DNA from: an uncultured SAR86 cluster bacterium
GTDB lineage: Bacteria; Pseudomonadota; Gammaproteobacteria; Magnimaribacterales; Magnimaribacteraceae
Assembly: GCA_938075195.1 (NCBI GenBank)
Contig: CALJGK010000062.1
Span: forward strand, 1 to 38,815
DNA length: 38,815 nt
Direction of reading: 5' to 3'
Position 1 is the stretch's first letter, and each line of letters opens with the position of its first letter. The position numbers and the translations under genes were made by a program. The notes beneath the pieces are model-generated. The model was given only the letters and a program-made list of their open reading frames with translations, did not search any database and was not told where the DNA came from. Positions 1 through 10,130 of the stretch are shown in pieces.

Positions 1-689
1 AAAACTGATCCTTGTTCATCTGTTCTGATGTTAAAGATTGAAGAACCTCTTCCATCTGCAAATGAAGCACCAAAAGTTAATGATGCAAGTTTAGTATCAC
101 CGTCACCAGCGTCATAACCGCCTTCCATAACTTCAAGTGACATTCCTTCAAAGTCATCTTTAAGAATGATGTTCACAACACCCGCAATAGCATCTGAGCC
201 ATATACTGACGAAGCACCACCCGTTATCACTTCAAGCTTTTGAATTAAATCTGTAGGGATAGAGTTAAGGTCAACATATCCTTCACCAGGCTGTCCACCT
301 ACCCATCTTCTGCCATTAACAAGTGTTAAAGTTCTTCCAGAACCTAAACCTCTAAGGTTTACGGTTTGAACTCCTGAACTACCAACTGTAAAGTTTGTAT
401 TACCTCTTGATAAGGCATCACCAGCTTGTGGTAACTCGTTCAGAATGTCATAAACGTTAACAGAACCAGTATTTTCAATCTGATCTTCTCCTAATGTCAC
501 CATAGGTGTCGGAGAGCTAATATTATTAGCACGTTTAATTCTGGAACCTGTAACAACAATTTCTTCAGCAACTTCAGCAGAATCTTCTTCGTCCTCTGCA
601 GAAATTGAGAAAACTGAACCAAAACTTAGTAATGCAACAAGTGCAAATCCTAGTCCTGATTTGGAATGAAATAATATTGAATTATTCAT
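1..689 (-). CDS. TonB-dependent receptor, N-terminal part (truncated by window edge)
   Basis: Reverse-strand reading from ATG at 689: MNNSILFHSKSGLGFALVALLSFGSVFSISAEDEEDSAEVAEEIVVTGSRIKRANNISSPTPMVTLGEDQIENTGSVNVYDILNELPQAGD...LRGLGSGRTLTLVNGRRW...GGASSVYGSDAIAGVVNIILK; signal peptide plus plug-domain motifs. Not in the ORF track. Confidence 0.9.
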   Translation of the reverse strand, partial: MNNSILFHSKSGLGFALVALLSFGSVFSISAEDEEDSAEVAEEIVVTGSRIKRANNISSPTPMVTLGEDQIENTGSVNVYDILNELPQAGDALSRGNTNFTVGSSGVQTVNLRGLGSGRTLTLVNGRRWVGGQPGEGYVDLNSIPTDLIQKLEVITGGASSVYGSDAIAGVVNIILKDDFEGMSLEVMEGGYDAGDGDTKLASLTFGASFADGRGSSIFNIRTDEQGSV

Positions 690-850
690 AAATATCCCCA
701 AATAAATTATAAAATTAGAGGCACTAATAGTCCCTCACCCGCTAGACTAAAGCAATTTTCACGTTTTGGCAACATTTTAACCCCTTTAAAATTACATCGA
801 AATAATCATTTTATTTATAGAATTCTTAACAAAAGTAATAGAATAGATGC

Positions 851-1648
851 ATGAATTTACTTAAAGGAAAAAATGTACTTATTGTCGGAGTAGCCAACAA
901 GCATTCTATAGCAGCTGGAATAGCCAAATCCATGTCTGAAAATGGAGCGAATGTGGCCTTAACCTATCAAAATGAGCGCTTAAAGGATAATGTTGCAAAA
1001 TTAGGAGCAGAATGGGGAGTTGAGACTTATTTACCCTGTGATGTCTCTTCAGACGAAGAAATTAAGAAAACTTTTTCTGATTTAGGGTCAGAATGGTCTC
1101 ATCTCGATTCAGTCATACATGCTGTAGGATTTGCACCCAGGGAAGAGCTAGACGGTGAATTTGTTGATGTGACCACCAGAGAAGGCTTTCAAATTGCTCA
1201 TGATGTTAGCAGTTACAGCTTTATCGCCTTAGCAAAAGAGGCAAAACCGCTCATGCGTGAAAGAAACGGATCTTTGCTTACTCTGTCTTATTTAGGATCT
1301 CAAATGACACTTCCTAATTACAATGTAATGGGCCTTGCAAAAGCAAGCTTAGAAGCTAGTGTAAGATACCTGGCAGTCTCTATGGGAAAAGAAGGTCACA
1401 GAGTGAATGCAATTTCAGCCGGCCCTATCAAAACTTTAGCTGCTGCTGGGGTGAAGAACTTTCGTAAAATGCTCTCATACAACGCAGCAAGATCACCAAT
1501 AGGTAGAAATATTACAACTAAAGAGGTTGGCGATACCGCCACCTTTCTAACTTCTGATATGGCTAGTGGAATTAGCGGTGAAGTTCTTTACGTAGATGGG
1601 GGTTTTAATATAACTGCAATGGGATCTATTGAAGAAGCAGAAAATTAG
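851..1648 (+). CDS. fabI: Enoyl-[acyl-carrier-protein] reductase (NADH), FabI
   Basis: Divergent SDR with FabI signatures: [29 protein letters not shown]-x6-K (YNVMGLAK), [12 protein letters not shown]. Confidence 0.95.
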   Translation: MNLLKGKNVLIVGVANKHSIAAGIAKSMSENGANVALTYQNERLKDNVAKLGAEWGVETYLPCDVSSDEEIKKTFSDLGSEWSHLDSVIHAVGFAPREELDGEFVDVTTREGFQIAHDVSSYSFIALAKEAKPLMRERNGSLLTLSYLGSQMTLPNYNVMGLAKASLEASVRYLAVSMGKEGHRVNAISAGPIKTLAAAGVKNFRKMLSYNAARSPIGRNITTKEVGDTATFLTSDMASGISGEVLYVDGGFNITAMGSIEEAEN

Positions 1649-3519
1649 TTGTATTGCTCTACAGTTAATCCTCTTTGGATAACTGTCTGTAGCTCGGTTA
1701 TTTCCGATATACCCTTTTGTTGGTTCAAAAAATTCTTGATACCTTCCATATCCTCTGCGTTCAATACATTTGAGCCTTGCCTGACCGAATCTAATCTATA
1801 AATTAAATAATCACCATTTTGAGCGATAGCGGATCCATAAGTATTTCCGCTTTGTGATCTTGGCATAGAAAACACACCATTAACTGCAGCTACTGGCAGC
1901 AATGAGCTATCTCTTTTAAGGTTTTTATAGACTTCTAGTTGAATATTTTCTTCAGTTGAAAGGGTTTCTAGGGCTTTACCAGCGACTAATTCTTCTATAG
2001 TTCTTTCAATGAATGCCTGAGAGGATCTTGAAGATTCCTCAGAGATGTACGCACTTTCTACAAGCATCTTCACTGTATCAAATGATAATTGAGTTTCTTC
2101 GACCATATCACCAACTTGTATCAATACTGCCGATAAAGGTGATATTTCTATAACTTCAGGGAAATTACCATCCATAGAATCGTTAAAAATAAAATCAATG
2201 ATGGAGTTCTGATTTAATAATTCTGGAACTGCATTGATACTAAAATAATCTGAAGTTACTAATTCTTGAGAAAAGTTTGGTGCGATATCAGCTATAGAAC
2301 CTGAACTGAAGGCTAATTCAGACACTTGATCTAATAAGCTAACAAAATTATCTTCTGATCTTCTGGTTATAAGATTTTCTTTTATACTGGCCGATCTTTG
2401 CTCAATAGTCTCTACAATCGGTTGAATAAGTTCGTCTAATTTGATGAGATGAACACTAGATAGTAGATCTATTGGACCGTATACCTCGCCTTCTTTCATT
2501 GAGGATAATGCCTCTTCAAATTCTGGAGGCAATAATGTTCCATCGGTTATACCTAAGCTGCCATTAAGATTCTTTGTACCTTCATCTTCCGAAATCTCTA
2601 AAACAAGATCTGAAAATTTTTCACCATTATTCAGTCTTTGCTTTACTTCTTGCAATTCATCACTGGCCTGTTGAACATTTCTCTCATCATTAATATTGAG
2701 CATAATATGAGAAACTGACTTCCTGGTCGTAGTGTCAAATCCACTGACATATTCTTCGTATTCAAAATTAATATCTTCATTTGAAATATCGATATCACTT
2801 TTTAGATCTTTCGCGTCAAAGTAAATATAGGACACCTTTGCCTTTTCTGGGCTTATGTAAGAACTCTTGTTAGTTTCGTAAAAATTTTGTAAATCCCCGA
2901 TGTCAAAGTTAACAGAGTTTCTAAATTTAGAAGAAGGAAATTTAATAAATGATATATCTCTTTCTTGTTCAGCTAATTCAAGTGAGTTTTTAGCTTCTGC
3001 TTCTGTTATGAAATTGGAGCCAGCTAAAGATTGACGCCAAATATTTATCAATAAATCTTCTTTTACCCTTTTAAGGTAATCAGAAGGAATAAATCCATTG
3101 CTCCTTGCGAAAGCCTCGAATCTTTGAATGCTAAATTTACCGTTTTCTAAAAATTGATCTTCAGATGCTAGTTGCTTGTAAACATACGTATCGGTCAAAG
3201 TCAGGTCATTCTTTTCTAAAAAATCAAGTACAGCAAATTTTCCAATAAGCACATTCGTAGAAAGGTTAAGAATCACCTCGTCTTCAATAGTTTGATCAGG
3301 AAATCTTTGACTTAAAGAAAATTGTTGAGCACTCAACTCAAAACTAAGGTCTGCATTAGTGATTTCCTGCGAACCTACTTTCGCAACGACATTAGTATTG
3401 CCTTGTGAAAAGAATCCCGCCCAACCCACTGAACCAATGAAAGTGATAATGATTGCTACAACGATTACTCTTGTTGTCTTACCTGACAATCCATCTCTTA
3501 TGCTTTGTATACCTGACAT
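1645..3519 (-). CDS. ppiD: SurA N-terminal/parvulin-type periplasmic folding chaperone PpiD
   Basis: N-terminal membrane anchor after [36 protein letters not shown]; SurA_N-like region and parvulin-like region (VSHIMLNI...[25 protein letters not shown]); next to hupB and lon. Confidence 0.9.
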   Translation of the reverse strand: MSGIQSIRDGLSGKTTRVIVVAIIITFIGSVGWAGFFSQGNTNVVAKVGSQEITNADLSFELSAQQFSLSQRFPDQTIEDEVILNLSTNVLIGKFAVLDFLEKNDLTLTDTYVYKQLASEDQFLENGKFSIQRFEAFARSNGFIPSDYLKRVKEDLLINIWRQSLAGSNFITEAEAKNSLELAEQERDISFIKFPSSKFRNSVNFDIGDLQNFYETNKSSYISPEKAKVSYIYFDAKDLKSDIDISNEDINFEYEEYVSGFDTTTRKSVSHIMLNINDERNVQQASDELQEVKQRLNNGEKFSDLVLEISEDEGTKNLNGSLGITDGTLLPPEFEEALSSMKEGEVYGPIDLLSSVHLIKLDELIQPIVETIEQRSASIKENLITRRSEDNFVSLLDQVSELAFSSGSIADIAPNFSQELVTSDYFSINAVPELLNQNSIIDFIFNDSMDGNFPEVIEISPLSAVLIQVGDMVEETQLSFDTVKMLVESAYISEESSRSSQAFIERTIEELVAGKALETLSTEENIQLEVYKNLKRDSSLLPVAAVNGVFSMPRSQSGNTYGSAIAQNGDYLIYRLDSVRQGSNVLNAEDMEGIKNFLNQQKGISEITELQTVIQRGLTVEQYN

Positions 3520-3533
3520 ATTTGTTTTCCAAT

Positions 3534-3561
3534 TAAAAAAAGCGCGCCTATTGGCGCGCTC
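3534..3561 (-). terminator. Rho-independent terminator downstream of hupB
   Basis: Perfect 8-bp stem AGCGCGCC-TATT-GGCGCGCT (3541-3560), followed on the minus strand by a T-run (A-run at 3535-3540 on +). Confidence 0.85.
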
Positions 3562-3581
3562 TTTATAAGCAAATTAAAGGG

Positions 3582-3851
3582 TTAAAGACTTTCTTTAAGC
3601 GCTTTTCCTGCTTTAAATCCTACTGATTTAGAAGCAGATATTTGAATAGTAGCTCCTGTTTGAGGGTTTCTACCTTGTCTTGCAGCTCTATGTCTGACAT
3701 TGAAAGTTCCGAAACCAACTAGTGAGACACTATCTCCACCAGCTAGGCTTCCTGCTATTGCACTTAAAGTAGCTTCAACCGCTCTTCCGGCTTCTGCTTT
3801 TGAAGTATCAGTTGCTGCTGCTACAGCGTCTGTTAATTGGGCTTTATTCAC
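3582..3851 (-). CDS. hupB: DNA-binding protein HU
   Basis: 89 aa; MNKAQLTDAVAAATDTSKAEAGRAVEATLSAI...GFGTFNVRHRAARQGRNPQTG; GTG start with AGGAG upstream. Confidence 0.95.
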   Translation of the reverse strand: MNKAQLTDAVAAATDTSKAEAGRAVEATLSAIAGSLAGGDSVSLVGFGTFNVRHRAARQGRNPQTGATIQISASKSVGFKAGKALKESL

Positions 3852-3876
3852 ATTAATCTCCTAGATTCTTGTTATG

Positions 3877-3900
3877 CTAACTTGAACCTATGCAAGTTAG
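3877..3900 (-). promoter_or_regulatory. Perfect inverted repeat/5'-UTR hairpin upstream of hupB
   Basis: CTAACTTG (3877-3884), 8-nt spacer, CAAGTTAG (3893-3900); lies just downstream of the predicted transcription start. Confidence 0.6.
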
Positions 3901-3908
3901 TCACAGTG

Positions 3909-3937
3909 ATTAAAACCTTACGCTAAAGCCTTGTCAA
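3909..3937 (-). promoter_or_regulatory. Sigma-70 type promoter for hupB
   Basis: Reverse strand TTGACA (3937-3932), 17-nt spacer, TTTAAT (3914-3909); perfect -35 consensus. Confidence 0.7.
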
Positions 3938-3952
3938 GCTTATTTGGTTTAA

Positions 3953-6346
3953 TTAATGTGCTTCTGCGGAGCTTTTCTTTGACGAAGATTTCTTAGAAGT
4001 TGATTTCTCTGTTTCATCTTCTTTTTCCCAAGGAATAGGTTGTCTTGTCAATACGATGTCAAGAACTTCATCAATCCATCTTACAGGCTTGATATCTAAC
4101 TCAGCTTTAATGTTCTCCGGTATCTCTTTTAAATCTCGAACATTACCTTCTGGAATTAACACCACCTTAATGCCGCCTCTTTTTGCAGCCAACATTTTTT
4201 CTTTTAAACCGCCAATTCTTAAAATCTCTCCTCTTAAAGTTATCTCTCCCGTCATAGCTACGTCTGCTCTTACCGGTATCTTGGATAATACAGAAGTTAA
4301 AGCAGTTGCCATAGCTGCTCCAGCGCTAGGGCCATCTTTTGGGGTTGCTCCTTCTGGTACATGAATATGTATATCTTGATCTTCATAGAATTTTGGGTCT
4401 ATGCCTAGAGACTCAGATCTAGACCTTACAACCGATAAAGCTGCTTGAATTGATTCTTGCATTACATCACCTAATGAGCCTGTTTTGATAATCTTGCCCT
4501 TACCTGCAAAACTAGAAGCTTCAATGGTTAAAAGCTCTCCGCCCACTTGAGTCCAGGCAAGACCGGTCACTTGACCGATTTGATCATCGTCTTCCGCTTG
4601 ACCAAAATCAAACTTTCTTACACCACAGAAATCTTCTAATGTGTCAGGTTTAACGGTTATTTTCTTAGGCTTAGTAAGGTCTGCATTTTTCTTAACTACC
4701 TTTCTACAAATTTTTGCAATTTCTCTTTCTAGAGATCTTACTCCCGCTTCCCTTGTGAAATATCTAATTAAATCTTTGATAGTATTTTTAGATAAACTTA
4801 ATTCGTCTTTACCTAATCCATTATTCTTCTTTTGTTTATCTACTAAGTATTTATCTGCAATGCTGACTTTCTCATCTTCTGTGTAGCCAGGAAGAGTAAT
4901 AATCTCCATTCTGTCCAGTAATGCTGTGGGGATATTCAAGCTGTTAGCTGTGCAGACAAACATGATGTCTGATAAATCATAATCCACTTCTAAATAGTGA
5001 TCATTGAAAGTATGGTTCTGCTCAGGATCAAGAACCTCAAGTAAAGCTGAAGCAGGATCGCCTCTGAAGTCCATGCCCATCTTATCTATCTCATCAAGCA
5101 GGAAGAGTGGATTTTTAACCCCTGTTTTTGAGAGTTTTTGTAAAATCCTTCCAGGCATTGAACCGATATAAGTTCTTCTGTGGCCTCGAATTTCAGCTTC
5201 ATCTCTTACTCCTCCTAGAGACATTCTTACAAACTTTCTGTTTGTGGCGCGAGCTATAGATTCCCCTAAAGAAGTTTTTCCAACTCCTGGAGGTCCAACC
5301 AAACAAAGCACGGGGCCTTTAAGTTTTTTTACTCTTTTTTGAACAGCCAGATACTCTAATATTCTTTCTTTCACTTCTTCTAAGCCAAAATGGTCTTCAT
5401 TCAAGACATCACTTGCTTTGTTCAAGTCTGCTCTAATTTTACTTTTCTTTTTCCAAGGAATATTTAACATCCAATCTATATAGCCCCTAACGACTGAAGC
5501 TTCAGCAGACATGGGAGACATCATCTTATATTTTTGCAACTCACTTAATGTTTTTTCTTGGGCTTCTTTGGTCATACCCGCTTCATTAATCTTGGCCTCT
5601 AATTGATCGGCATCTTCAGCTTCATCAATCTCGCCTAACTCCTTCTTAAGAGCTTTCATTTGCTCATTTAAGTAGTATTCCTTTTGACTTTTTTCCATTT
5701 GGCTTTTAACTCTGCCACGAATTTTCTTCTCAACTTTTGATAGATCTAGTTGAGAATCTAGATGTTCTAGTATGCGTTTTGCTCTGTCAGCCAAGCTAAC
5801 CATCTCGAGTATGTCTTGCTTTTGACCGATATCAATCGATAAATGACCTACTAAGGTGTCTGTAAGCCTAGATAGCGAATCAATCGCATTAACTGTGTTG
5901 AGGACTTCAGGCGTTGCCTTTCTAGTAAGTTTTACATATTCCTGGAATTGTTTCTTTAAAGAAGGTAAGAAATGTTTGAGTTCATCAGTGTCGGTCTCCT
6001 CTTCTAAAGTGTTTACTTTAACTGACATAAATTCATCAGTAGATTCAATCGATTCAATTGAAGCTCTTTTGTTACCTTCTACTAAAACTTTAAGAGTGCC
6101 ATCTGGAAGTTTTATTAACTGGAGAATTGTAGAAAGCGTTCCTATGGAATAAAGATCGCCTAATTTTGGATCGTCTTGCTGTGCACTTTTTTGAGCAACT
6201 AGCATAATTTGTTTATCACCAGCCATTGCTGCCTGTAAGGCAGTTATAGATTTTTCTCTACCAACAAACAGAGGAGTAACCACCGACGGGAAGATGACTA
6301 CATCTCTTAAAGGGAGTAATGGGATATTTAAATTTTTATCAGACAT
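3953..6346 (-). CDS. lon: ATP-dependent protease Lon
   Basis: Lon N-domain (LPLLPLRDVVIFPSVVTPLFVGREKS), Walker A GPPGVGKTS, catalytic PKDGPSAGAAMATAL. Confidence 0.97.
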   Translation of the reverse strand: MSDKNLNIPLLPLRDVVIFPSVVTPLFVGREKSITALQAAMAGDKQIMLVAQKSAQQDDPKLGDLYSIGTLSTILQLIKLPDGTLKVLVEGNKRASIESIESTDEFMSVKVNTLEEETDTDELKHFLPSLKKQFQEYVKLTRKATPEVLNTVNAIDSLSRLTDTLVGHLSIDIGQKQDILEMVSLADRAKRILEHLDSQLDLSKVEKKIRGRVKSQMEKSQKEYYLNEQMKALKKELGEIDEAEDADQLEAKINEAGMTKEAQEKTLSELQKYKMMSPMSAEASVVRGYIDWMLNIPWKKKSKIRADLNKASDVLNEDHFGLEEVKERILEYLAVQKRVKKLKGPVLCLVGPPGVGKTSLGESIARATNRKFVRMSLGGVRDEAEIRGHRRTYIGSMPGRILQKLSKTGVKNPLFLLDEIDKMGMDFRGDPASALLEVLDPEQNHTFNDHYLEVDYDLSDIMFVCTANSLNIPTALLDRMEIITLPGYTEDEKVSIADKYLVDKQKKNNGLGKDELSLSKNTIKDLIRYFTREAGVRSLEREIAKICRKVVKKNADLTKPKKITVKPDTLEDFCGVRKFDFGQAEDDDQIGQVTGLAWTQVGGELLTIEASSFAGKGKIIKTGSLGDVMQESIQAALSVVRSRSESLGIDPKFYEDQDIHIHVPEGATPKDGPSAGAAMATALTSVLSKIPVRADVAMTGEITLRGEILRIGGLKEKMLAAKRGGIKVVLIPEGNVRDLKEIPENIKAELDIKPVRWIDEVLDIVLTRQPIPWEKEDETEKSTSKKSSSKKSSAEAH

Positions 6347-6397
6347 ATTGTTTACCTCTACATCTAATATTGGGGTTTTAGTTTAAAAAAACAAGTC

Positions 6398-7675
6398 TTA
6401 ACCTGTTTTAGTTTTAGAAGACTTCTCATAAACCATTAGAGGTTCAGATTCTCCTTTCACAACCGACGCATCCAATACCACTTTGTTGAGTGATTCTTCT
6501 GATGGGACTTTATACATAGTCTCCATCAATATGCTTTCAAGTATTGATCTAAGGCCTCTCGCACCTGTCTTTCTTTCGATGGCTTTTTTAGCTATCTCAG
6601 AAAGTGCATCTTCTCTAATATCTAATTCAACATCTTCCATTTGAAAGAGCTTAGAGAATTGTTTTGTTAAAGAATTTTTAGGTTGGGTCAATATCGTCAT
6701 TAACGCCTCCTCATCTAACTGCTCTAGTGTAGTTATAACGGGCAATCTCCCTATAAATTCAGGAATTAATCCAAATTTAATTAAATCTTCAGGTCTTACT
6801 TGCTTGATGAGCTTATCTGAATCATTTTCAGATTTAATAGATGTCACGTTAGCTCCAAAACCAATACCAGTTTCTTCGCACCTTTGTTGTATAACAGATT
6901 CAAGTCCAGAAAAAGCACCTCCGCAAATGAAGAGAATATTTGAAGTATCGACTTGAAGGAATTCTTGTTGTGGGTGTTTTCTTCCGCCTTGAGGTGGTAC
7001 AGATGCAACTGTGCCCTCTATCAGCTTCAACAAAGCTTGTTGTACCCCTTCTCCAGAAACATCACGAGTAATGGAAGGGTTGTCTGATTTTCTTGCTATT
7101 TTGTCGATCTCATCAATATATACAATACCTAATTGGGCTTTTTCAATATCGTAGTCGCATTTTTGTAAGAGTTTTTGAATAATATTCTCAACATCCTCTC
7201 CTACATAGCCTGCTTCAGTTAATGTGGTGGCATCGGCAATAGTAAAAGGAACATCCAATAATCGCGCCAAGGTTTGAGCAAGTAGTGTTTTCCCAGAACC
7301 AGTAGGACCTAAAAGTAAAATATTACTTTTTGTTAACTCAACGTCATCTTCAGAATCAAGACTCTTTCCACCTTTTAATCTTTTGTAATGATTATAAACA
7401 GCAACTGATAAATTTTTCTTAGCCTCTTCTTGGCCTATGACATATTCATCTAAAGTCTCTTTAATTTCTTTTGGAACAGGAAAATGTTCATCATCAACCT
7501 CTTTGGTTTCTGCTATCTCTTCTTTAATGATGTCATTGCATAAATCTATACATTCATTGCAAATATAAACCGAAGGACCCGCAATAAGCTTTCTGACCTC
7601 ATTTTGATTTTTACCACAAAACGAGCAATATAAAAGCTTGTCATCTCCGTTATCTGTGTTGTCTTTATCAGACAT
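6398..7675 (-). CDS. clpX: ATP-dependent Clp protease ATP-binding subunit ClpX
   Basis: N-terminal zinc-binding domain ([30 protein letters not shown]), Walker [22 protein letters not shown]. Confidence 0.97.
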   Translation of the reverse strand: MSDKDNTDNGDDKLLYCSFCGKNQNEVRKLIAGPSVYICNECIDLCNDIIKEEIAETKEVDDEHFPVPKEIKETLDEYVIGQEEAKKNLSVAVYNHYKRLKGGKSLDSEDDVELTKSNILLLGPTGSGKTLLAQTLARLLDVPFTIADATTLTEAGYVGEDVENIIQKLLQKCDYDIEKAQLGIVYIDEIDKIARKSDNPSITRDVSGEGVQQALLKLIEGTVASVPPQGGRKHPQQEFLQVDTSNILFICGGAFSGLESVIQQRCEETGIGFGANVTSIKSENDSDKLIKQVRPEDLIKFGLIPEFIGRLPVITTLEQLDEEALMTILTQPKNSLTKQFSKLFQMEDVELDIREDALSEIAKKAIERKTGARGLRSILESILMETMYKVPSEESLNKVVLDASVVKGESEPLMVYEKSSKTKTG

Positions 7676-7686
7676 AAAAACTCCTG

Positions 7687-8307
7687 TTATTTTTTGATTG
7701 AGCGACTATCAACAACTCCATCAATTAAACCATACTTTACTGCATCATCGGGAGACATAAAATTATCTCTGTCACTATCTTTGGCAATTTTGTCAACCTT
7801 TTGACCTGAGTGACTCGCTAGAATTTCATTAAGCTTTTTCTTTATTGATAAAATCTCTTTGGTATGTATTTCAATATCACTTGCTTGACCTTGAAATCCA
7901 CCGAGTACTTGATGGATCATTACTCTTGAATTTGGCAGAGACTGTCTCTTGCCTTTAGCTCCACCGCAAAGCAATACAGCACCCATACTTGCGGCTTGAC
8001 CAATGCAAAGAGTTGAAACATCTGGTTTGATGAACTGCATAGTATCGTAAATAGATAGACCGGCCGTTACAGACCCACCTGGAGAATTAATATATAAATG
8101 AATATCCTTGTCAGGATTCTCAGCTTCCAAATAAAGCATTTGAGCAACAATTAAATTAGCACCGTAATCTTCTACAGGTCCAGTAAGAAATATCACCCTC
8201 TCTTTGAGCAATCTTGAATAAATGTCATAGGCCCTTTCTCCTCTTGGTGTTTGTTCCACAACCATTGGTACCAACTGATTAGTTGGATTTATGTTTTCTT
8301 TATTCAT
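7687..8307 (-). CDS. clpP: ATP-dependent Clp protease proteolytic subunit ClpP
   Basis: [33 protein letters not shown]; catalytic GQAASMGA and MIHQ motifs; upstream of clpX. Confidence 0.97.
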   Translation of the reverse strand: MNKENINPTNQLVPMVVEQTPRGERAYDIYSRLLKERVIFLTGPVEDYGANLIVAQMLYLEAENPDKDIHLYINSPGGSVTAGLSIYDTMQFIKPDVSTLCIGQAASMGAVLLCGGAKGKRQSLPNSRVMIHQVLGGFQGQASDIEIHTKEILSIKKKLNEILASHSGQKVDKIAKDSDRDNFMSPDDAVKYGLIDGVVDSRSIKK

Positions 8308-8351
8308 TTAATTATTCCTTATTTATTAAGATGGGGTTAATCCAAAGATTT

Positions 8352-9656
8352 TCAACCATAAGTTCCTGAAACACAATCTTCATATGAAATGCTCTCTTCT
8401 GAAGATTTTGCTTCAGTTAGCAAGGCTTCTACTACTTGTTCCTCTAACGAAATTGATTCTATATTTCTAAGTTGCTCTTCATCAGAATAAAAATAATTAA
8501 TAACCTGTTGTGGATCTTTATAGTTTTTTGCCCTTTCTTCTATAATTTCTTTTACCTTATCTGCATCTGGTTTTAATTCTTTATCTTCTATTATTTTGTT
8601 GAGAAGGATACCTACCTTTACTCTTTTTGTGGCTTCATCCGAAAAAGTTTCATTTGGAAACAAGTCTTCTTTAATTTCTTTAGGATCCATTCCCATTCTT
8701 CTTGCTGTATCTTGTTTCATATTGGAAATTTCAGAATCAATCATTGCAGAAGGAACTTCAAATTCGTTAACTTCAATCAAAGCATCAAAAAGACTTTGTT
8801 TGACCTTCCCTTTAAGAATGTTTTCTAAATCTTCTTCTAGTTTAGTGCGAACTTCTTTTTTATAAGAATCTACATCTTCAGCCTCTATTCCTGTGCTCTT
8901 GAAAAACTCTTCATTAAGTTCAGGCAATTTAGGAGACAAAACTTCATTTACTTCTGTGTCAAAAGACACGGGTTTTGAAGCAAGCTCTTTCTTTCCGTAA
9001 TCTTCAGGAAAATTTAACTCTAAAATCTTTTTATCACCTTTCTTAAGTCCAATTAGTCCCTCTTCAAAACCTTTAATCATCGACTTCGATCCTATTTCAA
9101 CAGAGAAGTCTTCAGCCGTCCCTCCTTCAAATTCTTCTCCTTCTATTCTTCCTACAAAATTAATTTTGATCTGATCACCATCTTTAGAAGCTTCATCTAC
9201 GGGCTCCCATTGACTCATTCGTTTCTGGAGGTTATTGATAGTTTTATCTAAATCTTCATCAGTTATGTCACAGAGGAAATTAGTAAAAGAAATTTTACTG
9301 ATCTTAGCTAAAGAAACTTCTGGATATACTTCGAAAGTTGCTTTGAATTTAGCATCCTTGCCCTCATCAAGTGATTCTGGAATTAGGTTAGGCCTGCTAA
9401 CAATCTTGAGATCTTTTTCTTGAGCAAGTTTCGAAAACGTCTTACTTGCCAAATCCCAGATCACTTCTTGCCTTATTTCAGGTCCGAACATGCTAGATAC
9501 TACATCCATAGGGGCTTTTCCCTTTCTGAAACCTTTAAGCTTCGAATCTTTTTGCGCGGCCTTAAGTTTTGTTGATACTTGTTCTTCAATGTCTTTATTG
9601 GGAACCACTATATTCAAGCTTTGATTTATTTCAGCTTTTGATTTGAAAAATTTCAT
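8352..9656 (-). CDS. tig: Trigger factor
   Basis: 434 aa; ribosome-binding GFRKGKAP motif, FKBP-like domain (DGDQIKINFVGRIEGEEFEGG), upstream of clpPX. Confidence 0.95.
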   Translation of the reverse strand: MKFFKSKAEINQSLNIVVPNKDIEEQVSTKLKAAQKDSKLKGFRKGKAPMDVVSSMFGPEIRQEVIWDLASKTFSKLAQEKDLKIVSRPNLIPESLDEGKDAKFKATFEVYPEVSLAKISKISFTNFLCDITDEDLDKTINNLQKRMSQWEPVDEASKDGDQIKINFVGRIEGEEFEGGTAEDFSVEIGSKSMIKGFEEGLIGLKKGDKKILELNFPEDYGKKELASKPVSFDTEVNEVLSPKLPELNEEFFKSTGIEAEDVDSYKKEVRTKLEEDLENILKGKVKQSLFDALIEVNEFEVPSAMIDSEISNMKQDTARRMGMDPKEIKEDLFPNETFSDEATKRVKVGILLNKIIEDKELKPDADKVKEIIEERAKNYKDPQQVINYFYSDEEQLRNIESISLEEQVVEALLTEAKSSEESISYEDCVSGTYG

Positions 9657-9669
9657 ATTTTATCCATTT

Positions 9670-9746
9670 TGGGGTGGACGATGGGGCTCGAACCCACGAC
9701 CACTGGAATCACAATCCAGGGCTCTACCAACTGAGCTACGCCCACC
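9670..9746 (-). tRNA. tRNA-His (anticodon GTG)
   Basis: Reverse strand GGTGGGCGTAGCTCAGTTGGTAGAGCCCTGGATTGTGATTCCAGTGGTCGTGGGTTCGAGCCCCATCGTCCACCCCA; cloverleaf, extra G-1 typical of His, encoded CCA. Confidence 0.95.
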
Positions 9747-9792
9747 AAAAAAATGCTACTTTAACATTTTATAAAAAGAGAGGATGATTATT

Positions 9793-10062
9793 TTAATAAA
9801 TTTCAAATGCTTTTATAGATTCATCACTACTGGCATCTTGAACTAAAACATCTTCAACATGGGAAAAAGAAGGGCCATCCCAACAAAGCGATATAAAACT
9901 ATTGACTGCTTCTATTTCTCCTTGGATAAAAATCTCAATAGAACCATCTGAAGCCTTTCTAGTCCAACCAGTTAGATTGAGTTTAGTACTTTGATCTTTA
10001 GCCCATGATCTGAAACCAGAACCTTGAACTTCGCCGTAGATTGAAATATGAGAACCTATCAT
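9793..10062 (-). CDS. Acylphosphatase-like protein
   Basis: 89 aa with GEVQGSGFRSWAK and LTGWTRKASDGSIEIFIQG; the usual catalytic Asn position (GWVRN) is Lys. Confidence 0.85.
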   Translation of the reverse strand: MIGSHISIYGEVQGSGFRSWAKDQSTKLNLTGWTRKASDGSIEIFIQGEIEAVNSFISLCWDGPSFSHVEDVLVQDASSDESIKAFEIY

Positions 10063-10130
10063 TTGAAAATAAAAAAAATAACTCGAATATTCTATCCCTG
10101 TATTTTAATGTCTTCAAGCACAAGAACTAA

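Noticed and set aside
3359-3568. 69-aa plus-strand ORF through the ppiD start and terminator
   Set aside because: Antisense to ppiD and runs through the terminator hairpin; not protein-like.
9650-9672. Mini-ORF ATG GAT AAA ATA TGA overlapping the tig start
   Set aside because: Very short, no ribosome site, easily chance in an AT-rich spacer; noted only as a curiosity.
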